A stretch of DNA of 64,000 nt, taken from Hydrogenophaga sp. Its GTDB lineage: Bacteria > Pseudomonadota > Gammaproteobacteria > Burkholderiales > Burkholderiaceae_C. The stretch lies in contig NZ_JAUCZG010000013.1 of the NCBI RefSeq assembly GCF_030373225.1, forward strand, positions 1 to 64,000, read 5' to 3'. This document shows, one piece after another, positions 37,473 to 46,108 of this stretch (its first letter is position 1; the number at the start of each line of letters is the position of its first letter). The position numbers and the translations under genes were made by a program. A model generated the notes under the pieces. It saw nothing but the letters and a program-made list of their open reading frames with translations, had not been told where the DNA came from and did not search any database.

Positions 37473-38081
37473 TCAGGCCGAGTGCGACTTCGTGTGGCCG
37501 ACGGGATCGGGAAAACACGCACTTGACCAACCGAGTTCGTGCTGCAGGCGTGCCCATTCGAATCCCGGACCCGGATCCTGCTTGCGTCCGGGTGCGATGT
37601 GTTCGTGGCCGGCGATGTGCGCCACCGGGTAACGGTTCCTGATGCAGCGGCAAAGCTGGCCGAGCGCCGTGTATTGGGCCGCTTCGAAAGGCTCGCCCTC
37701 CAGGCCTTCGAGTTCGATGCCGATCGAATCGTCGTTGCAGTTCCCGCGGCCGCGCCAGCTGGACGCACCCGCGTGCCAGGCGCGTGCATCGGCATCGACG
37801 AACTGCACCACTTCGCCGTCGCGGCGGACAAAGAAGTGCGCCGACACCTGCATGCCCCGGATCTGCTCGAAATACGGATGCGCGTCCCAGTTCAGGGCGT
37901 TGGTGAAGAGTTGTTCCACCTGCGGTCCGCCGTAGATGCCGGGCGGCAGACTGATGGAGTGCAGCACGATCAGGTCGATCTGCGCGCCTGGCGGTCGCGG
38001 GCCGTGGTTGGGCGACGGACTGTGACGCGCGGCCGCGAGCCAGCCGCCGCTCCAGGCGGTGCCGGACTCGTCAGGACGCAT
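37473..38081 (-). CDS. ampD: 1,6-anhydro-N-acetylmuramyl-L-alanine amidase AmpD
   Basis: AmpD (202 aa) is a cytoplasmic zinc amidase that cuts the peptide from anhydro-muropeptides during cell-wall recycling. Its loss derepresses AmpC beta-lactamase in species with ampR-ampC. The amidase_2 domain shows IDLIVLHSISLPPGIYGG (zinc His), VSAHFFVRRDGEVVQFV, RAWHAGASSWRGRGNCNDDSIGIE and GHEHIAPGRKQDPGPGFEW with the second His and the Asp ligand. The ATG at 38081 overlaps the end of pilR by 11 bases. mpl at 24.5 kb acts downstream in the same pathway. Confidence 0.95.
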   Translation of the reverse strand: MRPDESGTAWSGGWLAAARHSPSPNHGPRPPGAQIDLIVLHSISLPPGIYGGPQVEQLFTNALNWDAHPYFEQIRGMQVSAHFFVRRDGEVVQFVDADARAWHAGASSWRGRGNCNDDSIGIELEGLEGEPFEAAQYTALGQLCRCIRNRYPVAHIAGHEHIAPGRKQDPGPGFEWARLQHELGWSSACFPDPVGHTKSHSA

Positions 38082-39576
38082 CGTCGTCGCTGGAAGGCAT
38101 GGCAATGCCCAGCCGCTGGATGCGGTAGCGCATCTGCCGCAGGTTCAGGCCCAGCCGGGCGGCTGCCGCCGTGCGGTTGAAGTCGCATTCGCGCAGCGCC
38201 TTGAGCAAGACCTGCTTTTCCTGCTCGTCCAGGTAGGACTGCAGGTCGGCCGGAATGTCGTCGGGCTCACGCACGGCGTCCGATGCGGCGAGCAGCGAAT
38301 CGGGCAGCTGATCGGGTTGCGTGGGCACCTCGTCCGTGTCGTCGGTGTCACCGAAGTCCTCGGGCTCCAGCCGGTCGCCGCTGCTCAAGGCCAGGGCGCG
38401 CTGCAACAGGTTCTCCAGCTCGCGCACGTTGCCGGGCAGTTCGCGCGCCTTGATCCAGTCGAGGGCCCGGGTGGAGAGCTCGGGCGTGTGCTGGCCGGAC
38501 TCGCTGCAGATGCGGTGCAGCAGGGCATGGGCGAGCTCTGGCAGGTCGTCCCGCCGCTCGCGCAGCGGCGGCGTGCGCAGCTCGATCACGTTGAGGCGGT
38601 AGAACAGGTCCTGCCTGAATTGCCCGCCCAGCACCAGTGCGTTGAGGTCGCGGTGGGTGGCACTGACCAGCCGCACATCCACCGCGTCTTCCTGCACGCC
38701 ACCGAGTGCACGCACGCGCCGCTCCTGGATCACGCGCAGCAGCTTGGCCTGCATCGCCAGCGGCAGGTCGCCGATCTCGTCGAGAAACAAGGTGCCGCCC
38801 TTGGCCGCCTGGAAGTAGCCCTCACGGTCCTGGGTGGCACCGGTGTAGGCGCCCTTGCGGGCACCGAAGAATTCGGCCTCGATGAGGTTCTCGGGAATGG
38901 CGCCACAGTTCACGGCCACGAACGGCCCCCCGCTGCGGTGGCTGCAGTCGTGCACCGCGCGCGCCACCAGCTCCTTGCCGGTGCCCGACTCGCCCAGGAT
39001 CAGCACCGGCGCCATGCTGGTGGCCACTTTCTCGATGCGGCCCTTGATCTGCACGATGCTGGCGGCGCGACCGACGATGCGCCCAAGCGACTTCAGGCCG
39101 GACGGCGGGGGCGGCGCACTGCGCATGGGCTCGGTGCCGGGCGCCGGGCCGTTGCCGGCGCGGGCCGGATGGCCCATGAGGGGGTGGCGCTGGCTTTGCA
39201 CCGCCTGCGTCACGGCGCTGCGCAACTGCTTGAGATCGACCGGCTTGGTGAGGTAGTCGAAGGCGCCCGCCTTGAGCGACTCCACCGCGTTGTCGGCAGA
39301 GCCGAACGCGGTGATCACGATGCACTTCTCCGTGCGTTGCGCCTCGGTCAATTCGCGCAGCAGGTCCAGCCCCAGGCCGTCGGGCAGGCGCATGTCGGAG
39401 ATCAGCACATCAAAGCGCTGCTGGGCCAGCCACTCGCGTGCCTGCGCCAGGTCGGCGGCCGCCACCACCGCATGGCCTTCGCGCAGCAAGGTCAGCTCGT
39501 AGAGCGTGCGCAGGTCGGGCTCGTCGTCGATGACCAGCACGGAGGCCGGTGTTGACGGGGTGTTTGGAAGGGCCAT
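38071..39576 (-). CDS. pilR: sigma-54-dependent response regulator PilR
   Basis: PilR (501 aa) is an NtrC-type activator, classically of type IV pilin genes. The receiver domain (about 10-125) has VIDDEPDLR and phospho-acceptor D61 in LISDMRLPDG, with K113 in YLTKPVD. The AAA+ domain shows Walker A LGESGTGKELVA, the sigma-54 contact loop as GAYTGA (natural Tyr variant of GAFTGA) and GGTLFLDEIGDLP. A Fis-type helix-turn-helix ends the protein (FNRTAAAARLGLNLRQMRYRI). It lies 25 bases after pilS. No pilin gene is nearby, so its target is outside the window. Confidence 0.92.
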   Translation of the reverse strand: MALPNTPSTPASVLVIDDEPDLRTLYELTLLREGHAVVAAADLAQAREWLAQQRFDVLISDMRLPDGLGLDLLRELTEAQRTEKCIVITAFGSADNAVESLKAGAFDYLTKPVDLKQLRSAVTQAVQSQRHPLMGHPARAGNGPAPGTEPMRSAPPPPSGLKSLGRIVGRAASIVQIKGRIEKVATSMAPVLILGESGTGKELVARAVHDCSHRSGGPFVAVNCGAIPENLIEAEFFGARKGAYTGATQDREGYFQAAKGGTLFLDEIGDLPLAMQAKLLRVIQERRVRALGGVQEDAVDVRLVSATHRDLNALVLGGQFRQDLFYRLNVIELRTPPLRERRDDLPELAHALLHRICSESGQHTPELSTRALDWIKARELPGNVRELENLLQRALALSSGDRLEPEDFGDTDDTDEVPTQPDQLPDSLLAASDAVREPDDIPADLQSYLDEQEKQVLLKALRECDFNRTAAAARLGLNLRQMRYRIQRLGIAMPSSDDDAS

Positions 39577-39601
39577 GGGCGCTGTGTGCAGGAGTCGGCG
39601 C

Positions 39602-41398
39602 TCAGCCGGTGGCCAGCGGCGGATCGCCAGAGAGCGTGGGGCTGAAGCGGGTGCTGAAGGGCCGCGACTCGCTGCCCGGATAGCTCAGGTTTTGCTGCAC
39701 CGGCAGATGATGGCCCGCACGCCCGTTGGGAATGGACACGAAGAACTCGTTGCCTTCCTGCTGGTCCAGGCGAACCCGCTGGTAGGCGATCTGGGCGCCG
39801 TAGCGCTCGCAGAGTTCGCGGCAGATGTACAGGCCCAGCCCGCTGGAGCGGCTCTCCGACGAAAAGAAGGGCTCGAACAGATGGCGCATCACGCTGGCTT
39901 CCAGGGGCTGGCCGTCGCTCCACACCGACAGCTTGCTGTGATCGCTGCCACTGGGCTGGGTGACCACGCGGATCGACGACGCCTTGCCGGTGGCGTGGCG
40001 CAAGGCGTTGTCCAGCAGGTTCACCAGCAGCCGGCGCATGTGTTCCGGGTCGAACTCCACCACCGCTGCCGGCGCATGGAGGTGCACGCCCAGCACGCCC
40101 CGGGCCGGGTTCTGACGCTGCCAGTCCAGGGCGATCTGGCGAACCATGGCGTCCAGCGGCAGGCTGGGCGTGGAGCCATCGCCGCGCACGGGCTGGGCCC
40201 GCGCGACGTTGAGGATGTCGTCAACGATGCGCGAGAGCCGCTGTGCGTTCTGCTCGATCATTCGGGTGAGCTGCTTTTGCGAGGCTTCCTTCACCTCCTC
40301 GTCGAGCAGGGCGTTGGCCTGGGTGATGGCCGAGAGCGGGTTGCGGATCTCGTGCGCCACCGCGGCCGACATGCGGCCCATCGAGGCGAGCTTTTCGGTG
40401 CGCACCCGCGCCTCGACCTCGCGCAGGTCTTCGAGGAACAGCACGCACAAGCCTGTGCCGCGGCCGGCGCGCGAGGTCAGTCGGGTGCGCGCGTGCAGGC
40501 GCTGGCTGGGGCGGTCGTCGTTGTCGATCGTGGTTTCGGTCTCCAGCGCCTGACCCAGCACGAAGGTCTCGCTCACCAGGTCAGAGAGATGGCCCCAGCT
40601 CGGCCGTGCCGACAACAACAGCTTGGCGGCCTGCGGATAGGCCTCACCCATGAGCATGATCTGGGCGGCCGGGTTGGCGTTGCGCACAACGCCATGCGGA
40701 TCGACCACCAGCACGCCCACGCTCAGGCTCTCGATCACGAGTTCATTGACCTGCGCCTGGGTGCGCGCCACGGCCTGGCTGCTGGCGGCCAGGGCCTCTT
40801 CGCGCGCCAGGCGAATGGCCAGCTGGTTGGCGAGCACCGCCACCAGAAAGAAGCCGGTGCCGGCCAGCCCGGCCTGCAGCAGCTTTGACGTGGCGATGTC
40901 GCTGAAGAGCGGCGCGCTCACCAGCGCTTCGGCGAGCAGATAAAGCGTCACGGTCGCGGCGGTGGCCAGCGCCAGCATCAGCGGCCCGAGGATGGAGGCC
41001 AGCAGGACCGGCAGCGCGAACAGCGGTGTGTAGTTGATCGCGCCGACCTGGAAGAACTGCAGCAGCGCAAACACCACCACGTCGACGCCGATGGTCAGCA
41101 GCCATTGCGCCTGGATCGGCTTGCCCTGGTCCATCGGGCGCCACGCGTACAGCACGACCAGCGCCGCCGTGAGGTGAATCGCGGTCAGCAGCACCAGCCA
41201 GTCCGGGCCTCCGGTGCCGGTGACCACCATGAAAATCTGCAGTGCCAGCAGCACCAGTGCAATGAAGACCCGCGCGCGCATGAAGGCCACCCACAGACGC
41301 ACGAAGGCGCGCAGGCGTTGCTCTCGACCCTGGTTGTTGCCGTTTTCGTAGGCAACGAACCACGAAGGAGCGAACTGCGAGCTGTCTTCCCGGGCCAT
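39602..41398 (-). CDS. pilS: sensor histidine kinase PilS
   Basis: PilS (598 aa from ATG 41398) has about six N-terminal membrane helices (residues 40-192), a PAS-like domain (about 215-325, ESLSVGVLVVDPHGVVRNANPAA), the dimerisation/phospho-acceptor box AAVAHEIRNPLSAI (H349) and a HATPase domain with LVNLLDNALRHA and SGLGLYICRELCERYG. This layout is that of Pseudomonas PilS, which reads pilin levels in the membrane. A TTG-initiated extension to 41413 exists but has no support. pilS-pilR-ampD is a common betaproteobacterial order. Confidence 0.92.
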   Translation of the reverse strand: MAREDSSQFAPSWFVAYENGNNQGREQRLRAFVRLWVAFMRARVFIALVLLALQIFMVVTGTGGPDWLVLLTAIHLTAALVVLYAWRPMDQGKPIQAQWLLTIGVDVVVFALLQFFQVGAINYTPLFALPVLLASILGPLMLALATAATVTLYLLAEALVSAPLFSDIATSKLLQAGLAGTGFFLVAVLANQLAIRLAREEALAASSQAVARTQAQVNELVIESLSVGVLVVDPHGVVRNANPAAQIMLMGEAYPQAAKLLLSARPSWGHLSDLVSETFVLGQALETETTIDNDDRPSQRLHARTRLTSRAGRGTGLCVLFLEDLREVEARVRTEKLASMGRMSAAVAHEIRNPLSAITQANALLDEEVKEASQKQLTRMIEQNAQRLSRIVDDILNVARAQPVRGDGSTPSLPLDAMVRQIALDWQRQNPARGVLGVHLHAPAAVVEFDPEHMRRLLVNLLDNALRHATGKASSIRVVTQPSGSDHSKLSVWSDGQPLEASVMRHLFEPFFSSESRSSGLGLYICRELCERYGAQIAYQRVRLDQQEGNEFFVSIPNGRAGHHLPVQQNLSYPGSESRPFSTRFSPTLSGDPPLATG

Positions 41399-41446
41399 GT
41401 CAGTGCCGTGCAACAGGTCTGTGTGAGCGGGGCAGTGGCGGCGGGT

Positions 41447-41689
41447 TCAAGTCGAACCGCCTTCCTTCAGCCGCCGGTGTTCGGCGCTGCAGTAGGGCCC
41501 CAGGGCCCCCTTGACCGTCTCGCCCTGGGGCAGGTGGGTCCCGCAAAACTGGCAGGCCACCATCACCACCGGCAGGCGCGCGGCATCGGGAGGCGGCGGG
41601 GGGCGGGCTTGCGAGCGATCGGTGACGCGGTTGTTGCGCCACACATAGATGGCCACCATCACCACGGCCAGGACAAGCAGGTATTTCAT
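41447..41689 (-). CDS. PP0621-family small membrane-anchored zinc-knuckle protein
   Basis: An 80-residue protein with an N-terminal helix (MKYLLVLAVVMVAIYVW), a Pro-rich linker, and a C-terminal CQFCGTHLP and YCSAEH motif that could bind one zinc. This matches the PP0621 family of uncharacterised proteins, which is often next to pilS in pseudomonads and Burkholderiales. It lies 12 bases after the CcsA-like gene and upstream of pilS on the same strand. Confidence 0.85.
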   Translation of the reverse strand: MKYLLVLAVVMVAIYVWRNNRVTDRSQARPPPPPDAARLPVVMVACQFCGTHLPQGETVKGALGPYCSAEHRRLKEGGST

Positions 41690-41701
41690 GAGGTGGGCGG
41701 T

Positions 41702-42502
41702 TCAACTGCGGTGCAGCAGCACTTCGAGCACGAATCGGGAGCCGGCGTAGCCCAGCAGCAGCAGGCCGGCGCCGAAGTAGAGCATGCGCGCTGCAAAACG
41801 ACCACGCCAGCCCAGGCGCCAGCGTCCCCACAGCAGCACACCCACGGTGATCCAGGACAGGACCGAAAAGACCGATTTGTGGTCCCAGACCCAGCGCTGG
41901 TTGAGCAACTCCGAGAAGTACCAGCCCGCCAGCAGCGTGGCCGTGAGCAGGACAAAACCGGCGGCCACGAAGCGAAAGGTCAGGCGCTCCAGCGTGAGCA
42001 GGGGCATCGCGGTTTCGGACGATGTGCCCAGGCGCATGGCCTTTTCGGCGCGTTCCATCAGCCAGGCATGGCCCACGGCGACCGCGATCAGCCCGTACGA
42101 GGCAATGCCCAGTGCCCAGTGCAGCGGCATCCAGTTCGACCGCAGGGCGGGGTAGGGCGTGCCCGGAAACACCAGGGCCAGCAACACCACCGCCGTGCCG
42201 AGCAGGGCAAACCTCCAGCGCTCGCGCAGTTGTGGGTACAGCCGGCTTTCGATCATGTAGACAGTCAGCACCAGCCAGACCGTGACCGACAGCGAAGGCG
42301 CGAAGCCGAAACGCGCCGGCTGCTCGAACAGGCCGAACACCAGCACGCCCAGGTGCAACAGCCAGGCCACGGTGAGCAGGGCGCGGCTTTGCATGGCCGA
42401 TGCTCTCGGATGCACCCAGGCCAGCACGGCGTAGGCCAGGGCCGCCAGAACGGAGAGCACCACCGCAGGCAGGTTGGTTGCAAGCGAGGGCAGCAGGTTC
42501 AT
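41702..42502 (-). CDS. CcsA/HemX-like inner-membrane protein (YpjD type)
   Basis: A 266-residue protein with about eight membrane helices belonging to the CcsA/ResC cytochrome c assembly superfamily. It includes the helix with WMPLHWALGIASYGLIAVAVGHAWLM and the late motif LNQRWVWDHKSVFSVLSWI, resembling the family's WDxKE-type segment and conserved histidines. The short YpjD-type members beside ffh have no proven role in haem handling. It starts at ATG 42502, divergent from ffh. Confidence 0.85.
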   Translation of the reverse strand: MNLLPSLATNLPAVVLSVLAALAYAVLAWVHPRASAMQSRALLTVAWLLHLGVLVFGLFEQPARFGFAPSLSVTVWLVLTVYMIESRLYPQLRERWRFALLGTAVVLLALVFPGTPYPALRSNWMPLHWALGIASYGLIAVAVGHAWLMERAEKAMRLGTSSETAMPLLTLERLTFRFVAAGFVLLTATLLAGWYFSELLNQRWVWDHKSVFSVLSWITVGVLLWGRWRLGWRGRFAARMLYFGAGLLLLGYAGSRFVLEVLLHRS

Positions 42503-42543
42503 AGAGGATGGCGCGCGCGCGGCGGGCGGTGGGTGGGCGCGGC

Positions 42544-42549
42544 TAAAAT
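42544..42549 (+). promoter_or_regulatory. putative -10 of ffh
   Basis: TAAAAT in GGCTAAAATC matches TATAAT at five of six positions and lies in the divergent gap, 126 bases before the ffh ATG. The -35 position is GC-rich and unconvincing. The resulting leader would be about 120 bases. Confidence 0.4.
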
Positions 42550-42675
42550 CATGGACGAAGTTTAACGGTCTGGACCGTTGCCAACCGCCGGTCTCCCGGT
42601 CAATGGCCCGACATCCATCCCGGCCGGCGCGAACCCCGCGGTCGGCGGGTTCATCTCCCACCACCCGAGCGCAGC

Positions 42676-44046
42676 ATGGCATCAGCCCTTTCCGACCGAC
42701 TCTCACGCATCGTCAAGGAAATGCGCGGCCAGGCCCGCATCACCGAGGCCAATGTCACCGACATGCTGCGCGAGGTGCGCATGGCCCTGCTGGAGGCCGA
42801 CGTGGCCCTGCCGGTGGTGCGCGACTTCATTGCCCGGGTCAAGGACAAGGCGCTGGGCCAGGAGGTGGTGGGCTCGCTCACACCCGGGCAGGCGCTGGTG
42901 GGCATCGTCAACCGCGAACTGGCGCTCACCATGGGCGACGGGGTGGCCGACATCAACCTCGCGGCGCAGCCACCCGCGGTGATCCTCATGGCCGGTCTGC
43001 AGGGCGCGGGCAAGACCACCACCACCGCCAAGCTGGCCAAGCACCTGATCGAGAAGCGCAAGAAGAAGGTGCTCACCGTCTCGGGCGACGTGTACCGCCC
43101 CGCGGCCATCGAGCAGCTCAAGACCGTCACCGCGCAGGCCGGCGCCGAGTGGTTTCCCAGCAGCCCCGACCAGAAGCCGGTGGACATCGCGCGCGCCGCC
43201 ATCGACTACGCCCGCAAGCACTATTTCGATGTGCTGCTGGTCGACACCGCGGGCCGTCTGGCCATCGATGAAGCGCTGATGCGCGAGATCCAGGAGCTGC
43301 ACGCGGTGCTCAAGCCGGTGGAAACGCTGTTCGTGGTCGATGCCATGCAGGGCCAGGACGCGATCAACACGGCCAGGGCCTTCAAGGAGGCGCTGCCACT
43401 GACCGGCATCATCCTGACCAAGCTCGACGGCGACTCGCGCGGTGGCGCGGCACTCTCGGTGCGTCAGGTCACGGGAGCGCCGATCAAGTTTGCCGGTGTG
43501 TCGGAAAAGATCGACGGCCTGGAGGTGTTCGACGCCGAGCGCCATGCGCAGCGCATCCTGGGCATGGGCGACATCCTGGCGCTGGTCGAGCAGGTCACCG
43601 CCGGCGTGGACATGGCGGCGGCGCAGAAACTCGCGGCCAAGGTCAAGAGCGGCGAGGGCTTCGACCTCAACGACTTCCTTGACCAGCTGCGCCAGATGAA
43701 GCAGATGGGCGGTCTCTCCAGTCTCATGGACAAGCTGCCCGCAGCCATGGCGGCCAAGGCCGGTCAGGTCGACATGGGTCGCGCCGAGAAGGACATCGTC
43801 CGCAAGGAGGGCATCATCTGCAGCATGACGCTCAAGGAGCGCCGCAAGCCCGAGATCATCAAGGCCACGCGCAAGCGCCGTATCGCCGCCGGTGCCGGCG
43901 TGCAGGTGCAGGAAGTCAACCGCCTGCTCAAGGAATTCGAGCAGATGCAGGACATGATGAAGAAGATGAAGGGCGGCGGGATGATGAAGATGATGAAGCG
44001 CATGGGGGGCATGAAGGGCATGCCCAAACTGCCCGGCATGGGCTGA
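42676..44046 (+). CDS. ffh: signal recognition particle protein Ffh
   Basis: Ffh (456 aa) binds 4.5S RNA and delivers nascent membrane proteins to FtsY. The N domain is followed by the GTPase with MAGLQGAGKTTTTAKLA, VDTAGR, and TKLDGDSRGGAALS. The C-terminal M domain is methionine-rich (MKKMKGGGMMKMMKRMGGMK) for signal-sequence binding. Length and order are standard. It is monocistronic and ends at a strong bidirectional terminator shared with opgH. Confidence 0.97.
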   Translation: MASALSDRLSRIVKEMRGQARITEANVTDMLREVRMALLEADVALPVVRDFIARVKDKALGQEVVGSLTPGQALVGIVNRELALTMGDGVADINLAAQPPAVILMAGLQGAGKTTTTAKLAKHLIEKRKKKVLTVSGDVYRPAAIEQLKTVTAQAGAEWFPSSPDQKPVDIARAAIDYARKHYFDVLLVDTAGRLAIDEALMREIQELHAVLKPVETLFVVDAMQGQDAINTARAFKEALPLTGIILTKLDGDSRGGAALSVRQVTGAPIKFAGVSEKIDGLEVFDAERHAQRILGMGDILALVEQVTAGVDMAAAQKLAAKVKSGEGFDLNDFLDQLRQMKQMGGLSSLMDKLPAAMAAKAGQVDMGRAEKDIVRKEGIICSMTLKERRKPEIIKATRKRRIAAGAGVQVQEVNRLLKEFEQMQDMMKKMKGGGMMKMMKRMGGMKGMPKLPGMG

Positions 44047-44073
44047 GCAGGAGCGCCCCCGGACACCAACAGC

Positions 44074-44107
44074 AAAGGCCCGACAGGTGCAAACCTGTCG
44101 GGCCTTT
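44074..44107 (+). terminator. bidirectional intrinsic terminator between ffh and opgH
   Basis: The arms AAAGGCCCGACAGGT and ACCTGTCGGGCCTTT pair perfectly over 15 bases with a GCAA tetraloop. Each strand ends the stem with three T. It lies between the convergent ends of ffh (stop 44046) and opgH (stop 44126) and can serve both. Confidence 0.9.
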
Positions 44108-44125
44108 CGATTGCGAGGGCCGGCT

Positions 44126-46108
44126 TCAGGCCGCCTTGAGCACCAGACTGCTCGCGTGCCGCCAGGCACGGCGCAGCACCGCCGGTGACCACGACTCTTC
44201 GGGGATCAGCAAGACACCGCGCGAACGCATCCACACACCCAGGTCGACGTGGCTGGTGGCCACGGTCAGCGGTACCGACAGCAGCAACGGCAGGGCCACC
44301 GGGGCCAGCCAGATCAGCGCTTCCACGTTGATGGCGGCCACGCCCAGACCGAGCAGGCCGATGACGAAGGACATCGGTGCGAGGCGGGCAGCGGCGTCGC
44401 GCCAGGTCACGCCGGCCGCTTCGCGCGGCGGCGACTTCCATTCCAGCTTCAGGCCGGTGACGGCCACCAGCACGAACAACGAGTGCGCCAGCATGCGGAT
44501 CGGTGCCTGCAACAAGGCCATGACGGTTTCCACCACCGCGCTGCCCAGCAGGGCGCGTGCGCCACCAAAGGACTTCTGCTCGCCTTTCATGAAGACCGCG
44601 GCCAGGCCGAGGATGCGCGGCAGGAAAAGCATCGACAGGGTCCAGGCCCACAGACCGCGCAGCTCCTGCGGCACGGCGTGCCAGATCGAGAAGGTGTCGG
44701 CATGGGCGACCCACAGGCTGGTGCCGATGGTGAGGAAGGCCAGCCACAGCGGTGCGGAAATGTAGGACATGGCGCCGATGGCGAACATGGTGCGGTGCAC
44801 GCGGTGGATGCCGGGCTCGGCCATCAGGCGCGAGTTCTGCAGGTTGCCCTGGCACCAGCGGCGGTCGCGCTGCAGTTCGCTGAGCAGGTCGGGTGGCTGC
44901 TGCTCGTAGCTGCCGGTGAGGTCGGAGACCAGCCACACCTGGAAGCCCGCACGGCGCATCAGCGCGGCCTCGACGAAGTCGTGCGACATGATGCCGCCGG
45001 CCATGCCGCCCGAGCCCTTGATGGGCGCCAGCGCGCAGTGCTGCATGAAGGGTTCGACGCGGATGATGGCGTTGTGGCCCCAGTAGTGCGACTCGCCGAG
45101 CTGCCAGAACTGCATGCCCAGCGTGAACAGGCGGCCCGTCACGCGCGAGCCGAACTGCTGCGCGCGCGCATGCAGCGTGGCGTGGCCGATGGCCTGGGTG
45201 GCGGTCTGCACGATGCCTGCCTTCGGGTTGGCTTCCATCAGCTTGACCATGGAGACGATGCAGCTGCCGCTCATGACGCTGTCGGCGTCGAGCACGACCA
45301 TGTATCGGTAGTCCTTGCCCCAGCGGCGGCAGAAGTCGGCCACGTTGCCGGCCTTGCGGTGGCTGCGTCGCGTGCGCAGGCGGTAATACACCTCGATCTG
45401 CGGCAGGTCGGGCTGGGCAGCGAGTGCGGCGCGCAGGTCTTCCCAGGCCGATCTTTCAGCCGCGGCGATCGCCGGGTCGTGGCTGTCGGAGAGCACGAAC
45501 ACGTCGAACTGGCGCGCATGGCCGGTGGCGGCAAGCGACTCGCAGGTGGCGCGAAGTCCGGCGAACACGGTGGCCACGTCCTCGTTGCAGATCGGCATGA
45601 TGATGGCCGTTCGTGCGTCGGGGTTCATGGGGTGGTGGCGCACCGCGGCGGCCGAGAGGGTGTGGGCGTCACCGCGCAGCGACACCCAGAAGCCCATGAG
45701 CGCGGTCACGAAGCCGGTCACGACCCAGGCCGACAGCACCACGAACAGCGCGAGCTGGCCGTGTTGCAGCCACACGTTGTCGTGGGCGGGCTGTGCACGC
45801 GAAAACAGGCTGGCGGCCAGGCCGGTGGTGAGCACGGTCAGCAGCACGAACACCAGACGCCGGCGGTTCGCAGCGCGTTCCCAGGCTTCCAGACCGGGTT
45901 TGGCAGGGGCTTGCACCGACTCTTCGTACGGCGGCAGCACCCGGCCGGCCGCGCTCAGCAGCGCGGTGCCGATGCTGTTCCAGAAACCGCGCCAGGGGCG
46001 CGGCACCATGGAGCCGCGGTTGACCGGTGGTGCGGTGACGGCGTTGGGGTGGCGCTCTTCACGCAGGGTGCTGCGCAGGGCCGGGGTGGGGTTCGTGGAC
46101 GTGGTCAT
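44126..46108 (-). CDS. opgH: glucans biosynthesis glucosyltransferase OpgH (MdoH)
   Basis: OpgH (660 aa) polymerises the linear backbone of osmoregulated periplasmic glucans from UDP-glucose at the inner membrane. The GT2 domain shows MPICNEDVATVFAG, VFVLSDSHDP, VLDADSVMSG, and QxxRW as QRDRRWCQGN. About eight membrane helices surround it. It is shorter than E. coli OpgH (847 aa), mainly at the N- and C-termini. The ATG at 46108 overlaps the opgG stop as ATGA and is preferred over an in-frame ATG at 46132 inside opgG. opgGH is the standard operon. Confidence 0.93.
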   Translation of the reverse strand: MTTSTNPTPALRSTLREERHPNAVTAPPVNRGSMVPRPWRGFWNSIGTALLSAAGRVLPPYEESVQAPAKPGLEAWERAANRRRLVFVLLTVLTTGLAASLFSRAQPAHDNVWLQHGQLALFVVLSAWVVTGFVTALMGFWVSLRGDAHTLSAAAVRHHPMNPDARTAIIMPICNEDVATVFAGLRATCESLAATGHARQFDVFVLSDSHDPAIAAAERSAWEDLRAALAAQPDLPQIEVYYRLRTRRSHRKAGNVADFCRRWGKDYRYMVVLDADSVMSGSCIVSMVKLMEANPKAGIVQTATQAIGHATLHARAQQFGSRVTGRLFTLGMQFWQLGESHYWGHNAIIRVEPFMQHCALAPIKGSGGMAGGIMSHDFVEAALMRRAGFQVWLVSDLTGSYEQQPPDLLSELQRDRRWCQGNLQNSRLMAEPGIHRVHRTMFAIGAMSYISAPLWLAFLTIGTSLWVAHADTFSIWHAVPQELRGLWAWTLSMLFLPRILGLAAVFMKGEQKSFGGARALLGSAVVETVMALLQAPIRMLAHSLFVLVAVTGLKLEWKSPPREAAGVTWRDAAARLAPMSFVIGLLGLGVAAINVEALIWLAPVALPLLLSVPLTVATSHVDLGVWMRSRGVLLIPEESWSPAVLRRAWRHASSLVLKAA